From Saccharofermentans sp. (GTDB taxonomy: Bacteria; Bacillota; Clostridia; Saccharofermentanales; Saccharofermentanaceae): a DNA stretch of 64,000 bases. The DNA lies in the NCBI GenBank assembly GCA_024685385.1, contig JAIKVV010000022.1:29600-93599 (forward strand), in the 5' to 3' direction. The notes under the pieces are model-generated. The model was not told the origin of the DNA. It made no database searches and saw only the letters and a list, made by a program, of their open reading frames with translations. Below are positions 21,493 through 33,317 of this stretch, piece after piece; positions within the stretch are counted from its first letter, which is position 1; each line of letters opens with the position of its first letter. The translations under genes were made by a program, and so were the position numbers.

Positions 21493-22974
21493 TTACTGAT
21501 CGTCAGGTATATTATATACACCACTTATGTTTTCTGAAATAGCTGTATTCAGCAATTTATAGGCTTCCCATACGCCATAACTGTATGTATCCTGCCCGCC
21601 GTTCCTATTCAGAACGCTGTCGAAAACATAAAATCCTGTATATTCCCCGTCGACAAAGACATAATATGAATCAGTGTCTCTCTGTACGAACTCGACCACC
21701 TTGGTCTGATAGTTTCTTCCGATGAAGGACAAGGTGCACACGGGATCTTTGAGTGCGGGCGCAGCGCCGTCATCAAAACCGCTGATCTCCATGCAGACCA
21801 GGCTTTCAAAGAATACGGCACAATATGATCTTCCGTCTGAATTAAACACTTTTGCATTGCGGCCGTTAAGTTCTACATATGTACCGTCATCGGATATCGC
21901 CTCATCACGGTCAACATCAAGAGTAAAATTGAAGGAATTGTCTTTATATTCACCCTTGATTGCAGATAATTCAGAAGCATTATAGTACGCGATATATCTG
22001 TCGATAAAAGAAAGGACAGGTGTATCAAGAAGTCTTAACCGGTCATGACTTATTGAGAAATAATCAGATGAACCGTCAATATATCCGTAATGCGTGCCTG
22101 ATATATCAGCTGAAAGACATATCTTCTTAACAGAGGCGTTCGTGCCTTTGAATTCAATTATATAAGCAGGGTCTTTAAGCTTATACTTTTCGAGATCTTC
22201 AGGAGCAAGATCAATGAATGAATCAATATTCAGTATTGAAAGAGAGTCTATCAGATCTGAATAGTATGCTGAAGCATCAACATCGTAAGGCTTTGTAAAA
22301 TGATAAACCGTTTCCTGCGTTTCTTCGTCAGCCGTAACTTTGCAAACAGAGTCAAACCCGTCAGTCTTTCTGACAAAGCGGATGGTATCAATTGTGCTTA
22401 TATCAAGGTCGATCACCGTGGATTCCATGAAATCCTTGCCCTTATAAGAAGCAAATTCAGCTTTAACTGCGGACAAAGCATAGACCTTGCTTTCCCCTTC
22501 AATAGCCATATAGACTTTATCACCGTCAGGGGTCTTGTTGCCCAGTAATATAACATGTTTTTCACCGTCGGTCTTTTCGATAGTGACGGTATACTTAGGA
22601 AGATCCAGACCATATTCGGACAAAGGAACATCCTCAGATACATAATCGGCAAAATACGATATCAACGAAGCAACGGCCAATCCCATCTTATCCTGTGCAT
22701 ATAAAGCATCAGAGACTTTATCATCGCCTTCATAAATATAATCAACAGTATCATCCGAAAGGGCTTTGTCGATCTTTATAAGAGGCGCGTCCTGATCGCC
22801 CGATCTGATACTCAGGCTTTTAAGATCAGATGATGAAACCGTGAGAACATCAACATCTTTTCCGGTATCTGCAGGATCAGACTTCAAAGATGAAACGATG
22901 AAATAAACGGCAACACCTGCTACCAACAGGAACATGATTATCGCAGGTACGATCAGGCTCTTGAATGATCTCAT
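21493..22974 (-). CDS. DUF4340-like protein associated with Gld-type ABC transporter
   Basis: N-terminal TM; KYTVTIEKTDGEKHVILLGNKTPDGDKVYMAIEGESKVYALSA is typical of DUF4340; overlaps the GldG-like gene. Confidence 0.8.
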   Translation of the reverse strand: MRSFKSLIVPAIIMFLLVAGVAVYFIVSSLKSDPADTGKDVDVLTVSSSDLKSLSIRSGDQDAPLIKIDKALSDDTVDYIYEGDDKVSDALYAQDKMGLAVASLISYFADYVSEDVPLSEYGLDLPKYTVTIEKTDGEKHVILLGNKTPDGDKVYMAIEGESKVYALSAVKAEFASYKGKDFMESTVIDLDISTIDTIRFVRKTDGFDSVCKVTADEETQETVYHFTKPYDVDASAYYSDLIDSLSILNIDSFIDLAPEDLEKYKLKDPAYIIEFKGTNASVKKICLSADISGTHYGYIDGSSDYFSISHDRLRLLDTPVLSFIDRYIAYYNASELSAIKGEYKDNSFNFTLDVDRDEAISDDGTYVELNGRNAKVFNSDGRSYCAVFFESLVCMEISGFDDGAAPALKDPVCTLSFIGRNYQTKVVEFVQRDTDSYYVFVDGEYTGFYVFDSVLNRNGGQDTYSYGVWEAYKLLNTAISENISGVYNIPDDQ

Positions 22975-24491
22975 CAGAGATGTCTCCTCCTGTTATATAC
23001 GATCGTTGCGCATATGATGAACAAAAGCGGAACAATTGCGACAAATACAATGGCAAGAAGAGTTATCGAAGTAGCTGTAACCCGCGTTGAATCTATCTTA
23101 CGGCTGTCAAGCTGTCCTACGGGAACGTTGATATACTCTCCGGGCGCTACGTTAAGCATGTTGCGGAAACAGGAGATCGTGAACGATATGTTATTTGAAG
23201 AGTATCCGTAACTTGAGATATAAGCATCGGAAGAAAGATCCGTAGTACCGAATACATATACTTCAGGTCTTATATCCCCGGATGAATATGTTGCATACAT
23301 TCCCACATTGTATTTACCTTCATTTGCAAGCTCAAGAGCATTATCCTTAACTATCTGAGTCTTTGCATTGTCTGATGTTGTCAGCACCGGATAAGAAACA
23401 GCATTAGATGCCAGAACATCTGTCTGACGGATGGGTCTTGCATAGGAAGCCTGAAGTTTGGATGCGTTATCGATAAATGACTTAAATTCATCGGCTATAT
23501 CAACATAAGCCTCATAATTGGTTGAAACAAGCACATAAGAAGGATCTGCTTCCTGAATGATGCAATCATCTATGGAAATATTTACTGTTGCAAGCACGGA
23601 ATTAAGATGTTCGTATTTTTCGGAAGCGTTTGAATAGAAATTAACTGCAACAAAAAGCTTTCCACCCTTTGACAGATATGTTTTCATTTCTTCCTGTACA
23701 CGCTCCGGAATATCGGCATTGATCCCGTTTAAGATAAGGAGATCACAATCATCGGGGATCTTGAATCCTTCTGATACAGGGAGCTCGGCGCTGTCGCATT
23801 GGATAGATGACAAAATGGACATCAGATTAATGCTGGCATCTTCCTGAAGTCCTGTTACAAAATAAGCCTTTTTTGTGTATTCAACCATCAGCTGGTTGAT
23901 GGTGTTGGTAAAGGTGTACTCTACCATATTTGCGGTAGGAAGCAGCTGATTAAGATTTAAAGCATCCTCATTCCAGTAAAAACAGTCATAAGGATCGACA
24001 ACGACAAGCTTATCTCCATAAGAAATGACATATGTATCGGATTTAAGATCGTAAACGTCGGCAGGATCAAGCTGCTTGATGATCGAAGGATATGTTTCCG
24101 GATCAACATATTCGACGGATATCTTTGAACCAGCATAATTATCATAAACATCGATCAAAGGAACTATGTATTCATAGATCGAATATTCGAAATTCGTCGG
24201 TCTTTCAAAAAGACCAACTATCCTCATCGGCTCGGATTCAGGTATCTTATCGATTACTTCTTTCGTTGTTTGGGAAATGGAATATTTACCCAGGGAAGAA
24301 AAATCGAAAGTCAGAGCTTTGCCGAGCAGTTTATCGAAAAGAATATTTGCGGCAAGTATGATCACAAGCAAGATTATGACCGAGCCTATCGAAACAAGCT
24401 TAAGATTATAAGCTCTCTCATTTCTGTTTTTGGTTTTTTCAGATCTTATATTCTTCATGACATCATTCCTCCGTATTACTTCTGACTCCAA
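22974..24491 (-). CDS. GldG-family ABC transporter accessory protein
   Basis: TM helices at both ends; LGKYSISQTTKEVIDKIPESEPMRIVGLF and extracellular ABC_transp_aux-type domain. Confidence 0.85.
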   Translation of the reverse strand: MESEVIRRNDVMKNIRSEKTKNRNERAYNLKLVSIGSVIILLVIILAANILFDKLLGKALTFDFSSLGKYSISQTTKEVIDKIPESEPMRIVGLFERPTNFEYSIYEYIVPLIDVYDNYAGSKISVEYVDPETYPSIIKQLDPADVYDLKSDTYVISYGDKLVVVDPYDCFYWNEDALNLNQLLPTANMVEYTFTNTINQLMVEYTKKAYFVTGLQEDASINLMSILSSIQCDSAELPVSEGFKIPDDCDLLILNGINADIPERVQEEMKTYLSKGGKLFVAVNFYSNASEKYEHLNSVLATVNISIDDCIIQEADPSYVLVSTNYEAYVDIADEFKSFIDNASKLQASYARPIRQTDVLASNAVSYPVLTTSDNAKTQIVKDNALELANEGKYNVGMYATYSSGDIRPEVYVFGTTDLSSDAYISSYGYSSNNISFTISCFRNMLNVAPGEYINVPVGQLDSRKIDSTRVTATSITLLAIVFVAIVPLLFIICATIVYNRRRHL

Positions 24492-25246
24492 CGTTTCTTT
24501 TCAAGGATCCTGAAAGTAAGATACAGGAAGAAAACAGCAATGGAGATACAGAAAAACAGGGGTATTACAGAGAATACACCATATCTGAAATTATTTGTCT
24601 TGGTAAAAGGATCGAGCCAGTTGATCGCGTCAGAAATTGTCGATCCGATCGCATTTGCCGTTTCGGAATTTACTATATTAAAAGTCTCAAGCAAGGTCAC
24701 GACTCCGGTTTCCAAAAATGAAGCAAACGTGGAAACAAGCTGGATTACGAGAATGAATACAAAACAAACGATAGCAGATATCAGCTGACTGTCCGTAAGT
24801 GCTGAAGCAAAACAACCCAAAGCAACAAAGAGCGCAGCCAGGAAAAAGAAGACTATCACCGTACCCCAGTCTCCGGTAACAACGACACCGCCAAGGATCT
24901 TAGTCATGATCATATGGATAAAAACATTAATGAACATGATGAAGAACAATGACATGGCAGCAAGAAACTTACCCATGACTACATCGAACAAGGTAATGGG
25001 GTTCGTATAATACAAAACTTCAGTACCACGTCTCCGGTCTTCCGAAAACAGTCCCATAGTAACAATGGGAACAATGATTATGAAGAAGGAACGCATCTGA
25101 GTGATCTCTGAAGAAATGTTAATGGCGCCTCGAGTCAACAGATTGATGAAATAGACGCCCGAGATAAAAGAAAACAAAGCAATGGCTATATAGCCTGTCG
25201 GATTTCGGAAATATGATAATAACTCTCTTTTAAATATTGCAAACAT
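24476..25246 (-). CDS. ABC-2 type transporter permease (GldF-like)
   Basis: MFAIFKRELLSYFRNPTGYIAIALFSFISGVYF; multiple TM; FSEDRRRGTEVLYYTNPITLFDVVMGKFLA. Confidence 0.9.
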   Translation of the reverse strand: MFAIFKRELLSYFRNPTGYIAIALFSFISGVYFINLLTRGAINISSEITQMRSFFIIIVPIVTMGLFSEDRRRGTEVLYYTNPITLFDVVMGKFLAAMSLFFIMFINVFIHMIMTKILGGVVVTGDWGTVIVFFFLAALFVALGCFASALTDSQLISAIVCFVFILVIQLVSTFASFLETGVVTLLETFNIVNSETANAIGSTISDAINWLDPFTKTNNFRYGVFSVIPLFFCISIAVFFLYLTFRILEKKRWSQK

Positions 25247-25264
25247 TATTCTATTCCTCCCATA

Positions 25265-26197
25265 TCAACCGGTTATAGACAGGAAGATCTCTTCCAGAGT
25301 CGGATCAAGTGAGCGGAATTCCAAGATCGGATATCCTGCTTTTGCCATTACAAAGAAAATATCTTCCCTGGGATCTGTCTTTGTACTGTTGGATACGAGT
25401 ATCTCGAATTCATGATATTCGCCTTCGGACCTTCGGACAGTCGCATCCTGAATGCCGGAAAGCATCTTGATCTTAGCAAGCGCATCACTGTCGGATCCCC
25501 TGAAAGTAAGAAGGAATTTAGAGGTTCCTGAAAGTCTTCTCGAAAGGCCGTCAATCGAATCAATCGCAGCAACCTTTCCGCGATTCAAGATAACGACTCT
25601 GTCACAAACTGCCTGTATCTCTGAAAGGATGTGAGAGCTTATTACGATCGAATGGCTGCTGGATAAAGACTTAACGAGTTTACGTATCTCAATAACCTGT
25701 CCCGGATCAAGACCTACGGTAGGTTCATCAAGAATGAGTATCTTGGGATCGCCTACGAGTGCCTGGGCTATTCCGACTCTCTGCTTATAACCTTTTGAAA
25801 GATTGCCAATAAGTCTGTCGGAAACATTATTGATCTTGACCATATCCATTATCTCAGAGAGCATGGATTTACGGTCGTTCTTCCTGACTTTCTTAAGATC
25901 GCACATGAAGTTAAGATATTCGATAACAGTCATGTCGTTATAAAGCGGCGGTTGTTCCGGAAGATATCCGATATCTTTCTTTGCAAGTTCAGGCTCTTCC
26001 AAAATATCGTGTCCATTAACTATGACCGTACCCGAAGTAGATGAAAGATATCCTGTCATGATATTCATCGTAGTTGTCTTACCTGCGCCATTAGGGCCCA
26101 AAAAGCCAAGAACTTCGCCGTCATTAACGGTAAAAGATATGTCATTAACGGCTTTCTTAGTACCATAATGCTTCACAAGATTATTTATCTCGATCAT
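25265..26197 (-). CDS. ABC transporter ATP-binding protein (GldA-like)
   Basis: Walker A GPNGAGKTT, signature LSKGYKQRVGIAQAL, Walker B ILILDEPTVGLDP; start at ATG 26197 (MIEINNLVKHYG). Confidence 0.95.
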   Translation of the reverse strand: MIEINNLVKHYGTKKAVNDISFTVNDGEVLGFLGPNGAGKTTTMNIMTGYLSSTSGTVIVNGHDILEEPELAKKDIGYLPEQPPLYNDMTVIEYLNFMCDLKKVRKNDRKSMLSEIMDMVKINNVSDRLIGNLSKGYKQRVGIAQALVGDPKILILDEPTVGLDPGQVIEIRKLVKSLSSSHSIVISSHILSEIQAVCDRVVILNRGKVAAIDSIDGLSRRLSGTSKFLLTFRGSDSDALAKIKMLSGIQDATVRRSEGEYHEFEILVSNSTKTDPREDIFFVMAKAGYPILEFRSLDPTLEEIFLSITG

Positions 26198-26302
26198 GAC
26201 AAACCTCCAATAATTTATGGAATGCAAAAGCATACAGGCTATATTATATCAAAATAATATAAATATTAATAAAAAATTAACAAATTGGCGGGATCAGCTA
26301 AA

Positions 26303-27055
26303 TTAAAGAGCCGCAATAATGGCGAAAAGGGCTTTCCCGTCTTCCCTGTATCCGGCAACAGTATAAGAATCCGACCCTTCTTCTCTTATTACGAACAGAT
26401 CAACCTTCTCCCCTTCTTTGACCTCGTTAATGTAATTAACATCAAGATCTTTTATCGCGAAAACATCAATCCCGTACTTATGCAACGCATCACAGGCCCA
26501 AGCGACATATCTTGTGTTATTAACATGTCTGTTACGGTCAAGTTCGGAAAAATCGGCATATTTCCGTATAACAGGTTCTATTGAAACGAGTTCATTATAA
26601 TCAGGAACCTCTATCTTCACGCATCCGGACGGAAAAACCCTCCTGCTGTCCTGAATCACTACTTCAGGCAGACAAGGCTTCTTCGACGGAATGACAGGTC
26701 TGTGTGATGTCCAGTCAGCAAGGATCCAGTCAGTCGTGATATATCCAAACATATTCCCTTCAGAATCAAAATATTCAAATTCTCTCGAAAAGGTGATCTT
26801 GTTAAGCCCGGATCCCCACGTTTTGACTTTGAACTCATCACCCCATACCGGATAGCGGTCAAAATGAGCCTTAACCTTAAGGATTATCCAGCATATGTTA
26901 TTTTCGGCAAGAAATCTCGTCCCGAATCCGTAGTTTGCGGAGCCTTTCTCTGCTGCTTCCTGCATGTCACCCATGATGACATTAAGGAAAATCTTATTAT
27001 CCAAACCGCATTCTGTACATTTCGCCGTAAAATCGGAAATGCTGTAATAATCCAT
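26303..27055 (-). CDS. Acyl-ACP thioesterase (FatA/FatB-like, bacterial type)
   Basis: FGTRFLAENNICWIILKVKAHFDRYPVWGDEFKVKTWGSG and YADFSELDRNRHVNNTRYVAWACDAL. Confidence 0.9.
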   Translation of the reverse strand: MDYYSISDFTAKCTECGLDNKIFLNVIMGDMQEAAEKGSANYGFGTRFLAENNICWIILKVKAHFDRYPVWGDEFKVKTWGSGLNKITFSREFEYFDSEGNMFGYITTDWILADWTSHRPVIPSKKPCLPEVVIQDSRRVFPSGCVKIEVPDYNELVSIEPVIRKYADFSELDRNRHVNNTRYVAWACDALHKYGIDVFAIKDLDVNYINEVKEGEKVDLFVIREEGSDSYTVAGYREDGKALFAIIAAL

Positions 27056-27080
27056 CTTGTTTCCCCCAAATAATAAATAT

Positions 27081-27644
27081 TTACTCTTCTGCTGCAGTCT
27101 TCTTCGGCATGGAATAACGGGCAGTATATCTGGGACAATATCTTCTGAAAACAGGATACATCTCAGGTTTCATGCTGAATATGACCATATAAGGATTATT
27201 GCTTCCGGTCATGATAAACCAGATATCATCAGATATAGGGTATTCTTTATAACTGGTGAAATTCAGTTTATATATTGCTTTCTTCGTCATCTCGTTATAT
27301 TTCGGATCAGTAACGGGAGCAATGCACTGACAATCTTTGAGCGAAAACTCACAAAGTTCGGCTCTTTTTGTCTTTCCCATGATCTTGGCGCCGTTAACGA
27401 CATCATTAACGATCTCCATTTCATATTCGGCATACTGCCTCTTCAGAAGTATATAAATACCCCAAATGGTGAGAACGGATAAAGATCCCGTCAAGAGTAT
27501 AAGATTTAACCCTAACATCAAAGGGATCGCATTCAAGAAAAAGATAAACATTGCAGCAGCAATGACGACGGCGATCTTAAAAGCAAACCCCGTAGCCTTA
27601 TTGTCCCTTACGGCCCTGTATTCAACAAATGAATCATCAAACAT
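27081..27644 (-). CDS. Conserved hypothetical membrane protein (DUF6106-like; family uncertain)
   Basis: Start set to ATG 27644 (MFDDSFVEY) after GGAGG SD; two adjacent TM segments. The longer ORF start lies beyond the groEL terminator. Confidence 0.65.
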   Translation of the reverse strand: MFDDSFVEYRAVRDNKATGFAFKIAVVIAAAMFIFFLNAIPLMLGLNLILLTGSLSVLTIWGIYILLKRQYAEYEMEIVNDVVNGAKIMGKTKRAELCEFSLKDCQCIAPVTDPKYNEMTKKAIYKLNFTSYKEYPISDDIWFIMTGSNNPYMVIFSMKPEMYPVFRRYCPRYTARYSMPKKTAAEE

Positions 27645-27708
27645 CTTTATCATCCTCCGCGTAATATAATACACTATTTTCGAAAAAAAGGACTTCCGGA
27701 AAACAAAA

Positions 27709-27734
27709 GCGGCTGCCCTTTTAAAGGCAGCCGC
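27709..27734 (-). terminator. Intrinsic terminator of groESL
   Basis: GCGGCTGCC-N8-GGCAGCCGC followed on the minus strand by TTTTGTTTT. Confidence 0.85.
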
Positions 27735-27758
27735 CAAAAGTATATATCCGGATCAATA

Positions 27759-29387
<1,629 letters not shown>

Positions 29388-29405
29388 CTAAAATATTATT
29401 TCCGA

Positions 29406-29696
29406 TCAGTCTTCTACTACCGCAACGATGTCTTCCTGGCGGACAACGATATATTCTTCACCGTCCAGTTTCACATTCGTTCCGGCATAATCTCTGATGA
29501 TGACTTTCTGTCCGACAGCAACTTCCATCTTTATCTCATTGCCGTCAACAACTCCGCCGGGACCTACTGCGATGATCTCGGCAACCTGAGGCTTCTGCTG
29601 AGCGCCCGAAGACAGGATAAGACCGCCTTTTGTTGTTTCTTCAGCTTCAAGTTTCTTAACTACTACCTTATCGGCTAAGGGCTTAATCGTCATAAT
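29406..29696 (-). CDS. groES: Co-chaperonin GroES
   Basis: MTIKPLADKVVVKKLEAEETTKGGLILSSGAQQKPQVAEIIAVGPG; internal ATG at 29696 gives the canonical N-terminus. Confidence 0.96.
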   Translation of the reverse strand: MMTIKPLADKVVVKKLEAEETTKGGLILSSGAQQKPQVAEIIAVGPGGVVDGNEIKMEVAVGQKVIIRDYAGTNVKLDGEEYIVVRQEDIVAVVED

Positions 29697-29725
29697 AAAG
29701 ACCTCCATAACTTATGTTTATTGTA

Positions 29726-29752
29726 TTAGCACTCACACTCATCGAGTGCCAA
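29726..29752. promoter_or_regulatory. CIRCE element (HrcA operator) upstream of groES
   Basis: TTAGCACTC-N9-GAGTGCCAA; matches consensus TTAGCACTC-N9-GAGTGCTAA with one mismatch. Confidence 0.95.
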
Positions 29753-29827
29753 CGACAATAAATATAAGTCAGCAGGTCAATAAAGTCAATATGAATATCG
29801 ACAAATGGCAAATATTTGCCTTACTTA

Positions 29828-30850
29828 TCAGCCGGGAAGCCCGTCCGGATTCATTGTCTGCCATTTCCAGCATGAAGAACACATGTCATCGATATCATAC
29901 TGCGCCTTGAATCCTAATTCCTTAAAGGCTTTATCCGTTGCTGCATAAGAAACTGCTATATCACCCGGTCTCCTGGGTCCTATCACATGATTGATCTCAT
30001 GTCCGCAGGCTTTCTCGAAAGCTGCAACAGCCTCTTTAACTGAAGTTCCGCGACCGGTGCCGAGGTTAAAAACACATACTTTCTCGTCATGACTGTCAAG
30101 ATATTCGATGGCCTTAACATGGCCTGACCCAAGGTCTGTTACATGGATATAGTCTCTGATGCAGGTTCCGTCGGGAGTATCGTAATCATCACCGAAAACC
30201 GTAAGTTTCTCCAATGTGCCGCCCGCAACCTTGGAAATATAAGGGAAAAGATTATTCGGGATCCCTCTGGGGTCTTCGCCGATAAGACCGCTCTCATGCG
30301 CTCCGACAGGATTGAAGTAACGAAGAAGGCATATCTTCATGTCAGGATTTGAAACTGAGTAGTCTCTCAAGATCTGCTCGATCATCCACTTGGTCCAGCC
30401 GTAAGGGTTAGTGCACATGCCGAGAGGGCTCTCTTCCGTGAAAGGAACATCCTCACTCATGCCGTATACAGTGGCTGATGAACTGAAAACAAACTTGTCG
30501 GCCTTATATTCTCCTGCAAGTTCAACCGTATTGATCAAGCTTGTAAGGTTGTTTCTGTAATAGGTCAAAGGAATCGATACAGATTCACCTACAGCCTTAA
30601 GACCGGCAAAATGAATGATCGCGTCGATCTTATTCTCTTCGAAAACAGTTCTTAATTTCTCCTTGTCACAGCAGTCGATCTCATAGAACGGGAACCTCCT
30701 CCCTGTTATCTTTTCGAGACGGTTCAAGACCTCAGGCTTGCTGTTATAGAAATTATCGACTATTACAACATCGTAACCTGCTTTTGCAAGTTCAACGACC
30801 GTATGTGAACCTATATATCCGGCTCCGCCCGGAACAAGTACTGTACTCAT
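29828..30850 (-). CDS. galE: UDP-glucose 4-epimerase
   Basis: VLVPGGAGYIGSHTVVELAKAGYDVVIVDNF, FSSSATVYG, NPYGWTKWMIEQIL. Confidence 0.95.
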   Translation of the reverse strand: MSTVLVPGGAGYIGSHTVVELAKAGYDVVIVDNFYNSKPEVLNRLEKITGRRFPFYEIDCCDKEKLRTVFEENKIDAIIHFAGLKAVGESVSIPLTYYRNNLTSLINTVELAGEYKADKFVFSSSATVYGMSEDVPFTEESPLGMCTNPYGWTKWMIEQILRDYSVSNPDMKICLLRYFNPVGAHESGLIGEDPRGIPNNLFPYISKVAGGTLEKLTVFGDDYDTPDGTCIRDYIHVTDLGSGHVKAIEYLDSHDEKVCVFNLGTGRGTSVKEAVAAFEKACGHEINHVIGPRRPGDIAVSYAATDKAFKELGFKAQYDIDDMCSSCWKWQTMNPDGLPG

Positions 30851-30998
30851 AATAGTTTACCTCCCCTATCTATTATATGTTCTTATTTTAAAGTATAATA
30901 TATCGCGTTCGAATTTACCTCACTTTTACACCAATCGATAAGAGTCTGTTTATTTCTTTTATTATAAAATCTTATCAACAAATTTTAGGAGTTAAGAA

Positions 30999-31709
30999 AT
31001 GGATAAACTGATCTACATAGCTGACGATGATGATAATATCCGCAATCTCATCAAGACCTTTCTTGAGAGAGAAGGATTTAATGTTATAGGATTTCCCACG
31101 GGCGACCTTCTTTATGAGCGCTTTAAGGATACACCCTGCGATATGGTTATCCTTGATGTCATGATGCCCGGACATGACGGCATATTCATCCTTAAGGAAA
31201 TCAGGAAGACTTACAGTAACCTTCCTATAATCATGCTTACCGCAAGAGATTCCGATAAAGACTATATTATGGGTCTGGATGCAGGTTCAGACGATTATCT
31301 GACCAAGCCCTTCTCCCCCGTTAAGCTCGTTTCGCGCGTAAAATCCATGTTAAAGCGCCATGACGAGATCATGGGTGTTGCAGAAGACAGTTCTCCTGAT
31401 GATTATTATCTTTTCGCTGATATCTCCATCAACAAGAAGACCAAGCAGGCAACTCTCAAGGACAAGCCTTTACAGCTTACTCCTAATGAATATCAGCTTA
31501 TAACCTATCTCATTGACAACAGGAACCGCGCAGTACCGAGAGCAGAGCTTCTGGATAAGATCTGGGGATATGAATTCGAAGTCGAGACAAGAGTTGCCGA
31601 TGATACGGTTAAGAGGCTCCGCAAGAAGATAAAGGATTCCGATGCAGTCATCAAGACGGTATGGAGTTACGGTTTCCGCATCGTAAACAAAAAAGAAGAT
31701 AAGAATTAA
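30999..31709 (+). CDS. OmpR/PhoB-family response regulator
   Basis: Receiver: DDDDNIRNLIKTFLEREGF, VILDVMMPGHDG, LTKPFSP; winged-helix output domain ending in VWSYGFRIV. Confidence 0.95.
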   Translation: MDKLIYIADDDDNIRNLIKTFLEREGFNVIGFPTGDLLYERFKDTPCDMVILDVMMPGHDGIFILKEIRKTYSNLPIIMLTARDSDKDYIMGLDAGSDDYLTKPFSPVKLVSRVKSMLKRHDEIMGVAEDSSPDDYYLFADISINKKTKQATLKDKPLQLTPNEYQLITYLIDNRNRAVPRAELLDKIWGYEFEVETRVADDTVKRLRKKIKDSDAVIKTVWSYGFRIVNKKEDKN

Positions 31710-33241
31710 TGGCCAAACTAAAGATAAAGAACCAGAGCAAATTAGATAAAGGGATATATTCCTGGACCAAATTGCCCTATGCGATCACGATCTTCTTCGC
31801 TATGATCTTCGTCGTTCTTTTATCTTTCGGTGCCGTTACTTTCTTTTACAACACCTTTTTCTCCTACTACATAAGAGAAGAATGCGAAAAGAGACTTGAT
31901 AACGCCATCGCATCCTGCAGAAACCTTGAAAGCGTATTCCACGATAATCTGGACATTGGCGAAAAGGCAACTGATGATGAGATCGTTGATGTTGTTCTCC
32001 ATACGATAATCTCATCTGCTGATGTATCTTCAGATGCAAACATCGTGCTATTCAAGAATGAACCCGACGGGATCGATATTCTCTGGCCTTCCACATCTTA
32101 TTCCGTATCTGCCAATACAAATGCATCAAAGATCGTTGAAGCCGTCAAAACAGAAAACCCCATAGCCCAGTCAAATGTCACTTATTCATTGGAGCTCGAC
32201 GGTCAATCCTACTATTACAGGGTCATCGACATTGACTATAATCTAAACGATGGCAGTAAGTTTACTTTGCCGAATCACCATATATGCGTATTTGTAAATT
32301 CGCAGTACTACTATTCATTCATGACATCGTTTAACTATGCCATGTGGCAGATAATAATGATCGCCATAATAGCGGCAGCTATAATCTCCATTGTGATCTC
32401 CATGCCCCTTATCCTCTCCACGCTTAAGTTGTCACGATTTTCGAAAAGGATCTCGGAGGGTAATTATGAACGCCTGAAAGGACGCCTGGTAAGCCGCGAG
32501 ATGTATGATCTCGGGGATACCATGAACAACATGGCGGCAAAGCTTGAAGAGGCTGACAGAGAGCAGCAGACCTTCTTCCAGAATGCATCTCACGAATTAA
32601 GGACTCCCCTGCAGTCCATTCAGGGCTACGCTGAAGGCCTTAAATACGATGTTTTCGATGAGGAAGGAAAAAAGCAGGCTGTTGATATCATAATTAACGA
32701 GTCTTCACGCCTCACCGGAATGGTCGAAAATCTTCTTTCAATATCGAAGATGGACATGTCATCCAAAGGCAATTACCGTGTTAAGAAGAATAACCTGAGT
32801 TCCAAGATCCTCTGCGAGCTGGTTGTTGAAAACATAAGAGGCAATGTGCTTCATGCAAACAAGGAACTTATCCTCGATCTTGACAAAAAAGCCGTCACAT
32901 TGAACGCGAACTCGGGCGACCTTCTCAGAATGTTCGAAAACCTCTTCTCCAACTGCTTAAGATATTGTAAGAACAACGTAACCTTAAAATACAGAGTTGA
33001 AGATAATCAGGCAGTTTATTACGTAATGGACGACGGTGACGGCATCTCGGATGAAGTCATGCCTCATCTTTTCTCAAGATTCGCAAAAGGTTCTGACGGA
33101 AAGCACGGCATCGGCCTTGCCCTCTGCAAAGCCATTGCAGATGAGCATAACGGCTCGATCAAAGGCTATAACAGACCTGAAGGCGGCGCATGTTTCGAAG
33201 TCCGCCTTCCCGCAAAAGAATCAAATAATACAATCGGCTGA
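31709..33241 (+). CDS. Sensor histidine kinase
   Basis: Two TM segments, HAMP-like region, H-box FFQNASHELRTPLQSIQGYAEGL, HATPase_c DDGDGISDEVMPHLFSRFAKG and GIGLALCKAI. Confidence 0.95.
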   Translation: MAKLKIKNQSKLDKGIYSWTKLPYAITIFFAMIFVVLLSFGAVTFFYNTFFSYYIREECEKRLDNAIASCRNLESVFHDNLDIGEKATDDEIVDVVLHTIISSADVSSDANIVLFKNEPDGIDILWPSTSYSVSANTNASKIVEAVKTENPIAQSNVTYSLELDGQSYYYRVIDIDYNLNDGSKFTLPNHHICVFVNSQYYYSFMTSFNYAMWQIIMIAIIAAAIISIVISMPLILSTLKLSRFSKRISEGNYERLKGRLVSREMYDLGDTMNNMAAKLEEADREQQTFFQNASHELRTPLQSIQGYAEGLKYDVFDEEGKKQAVDIIINESSRLTGMVENLLSISKMDMSSKGNYRVKKNNLSSKILCELVVENIRGNVLHANKELILDLDKKAVTLNANSGDLLRMFENLFSNCLRYCKNNVTLKYRVEDNQAVYYVMDDGDGISDEVMPHLFSRFAKGSDGKHGIGLALCKAIADEHNGSIKGYNRPEGGACFEVRLPAKESNNTIG

Positions 33242-33269
33242 ATTAACCGATTAGATATTTAAAGAAAAA

Positions 33270-33295
33270 ACAGGGACTGCAATTGCAGTCCCTGT
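33270..33295. terminator. Bidirectional intrinsic terminator between the histidine kinase gene and pnp
   Basis: Perfect palindrome ACAGGGACTGCAATTGCAGTCCCTGT between convergent genes. Confidence 0.85.
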
Positions 33296-33317
33296 ATCAG
33301 TTTAATTGTTAAGAGGA

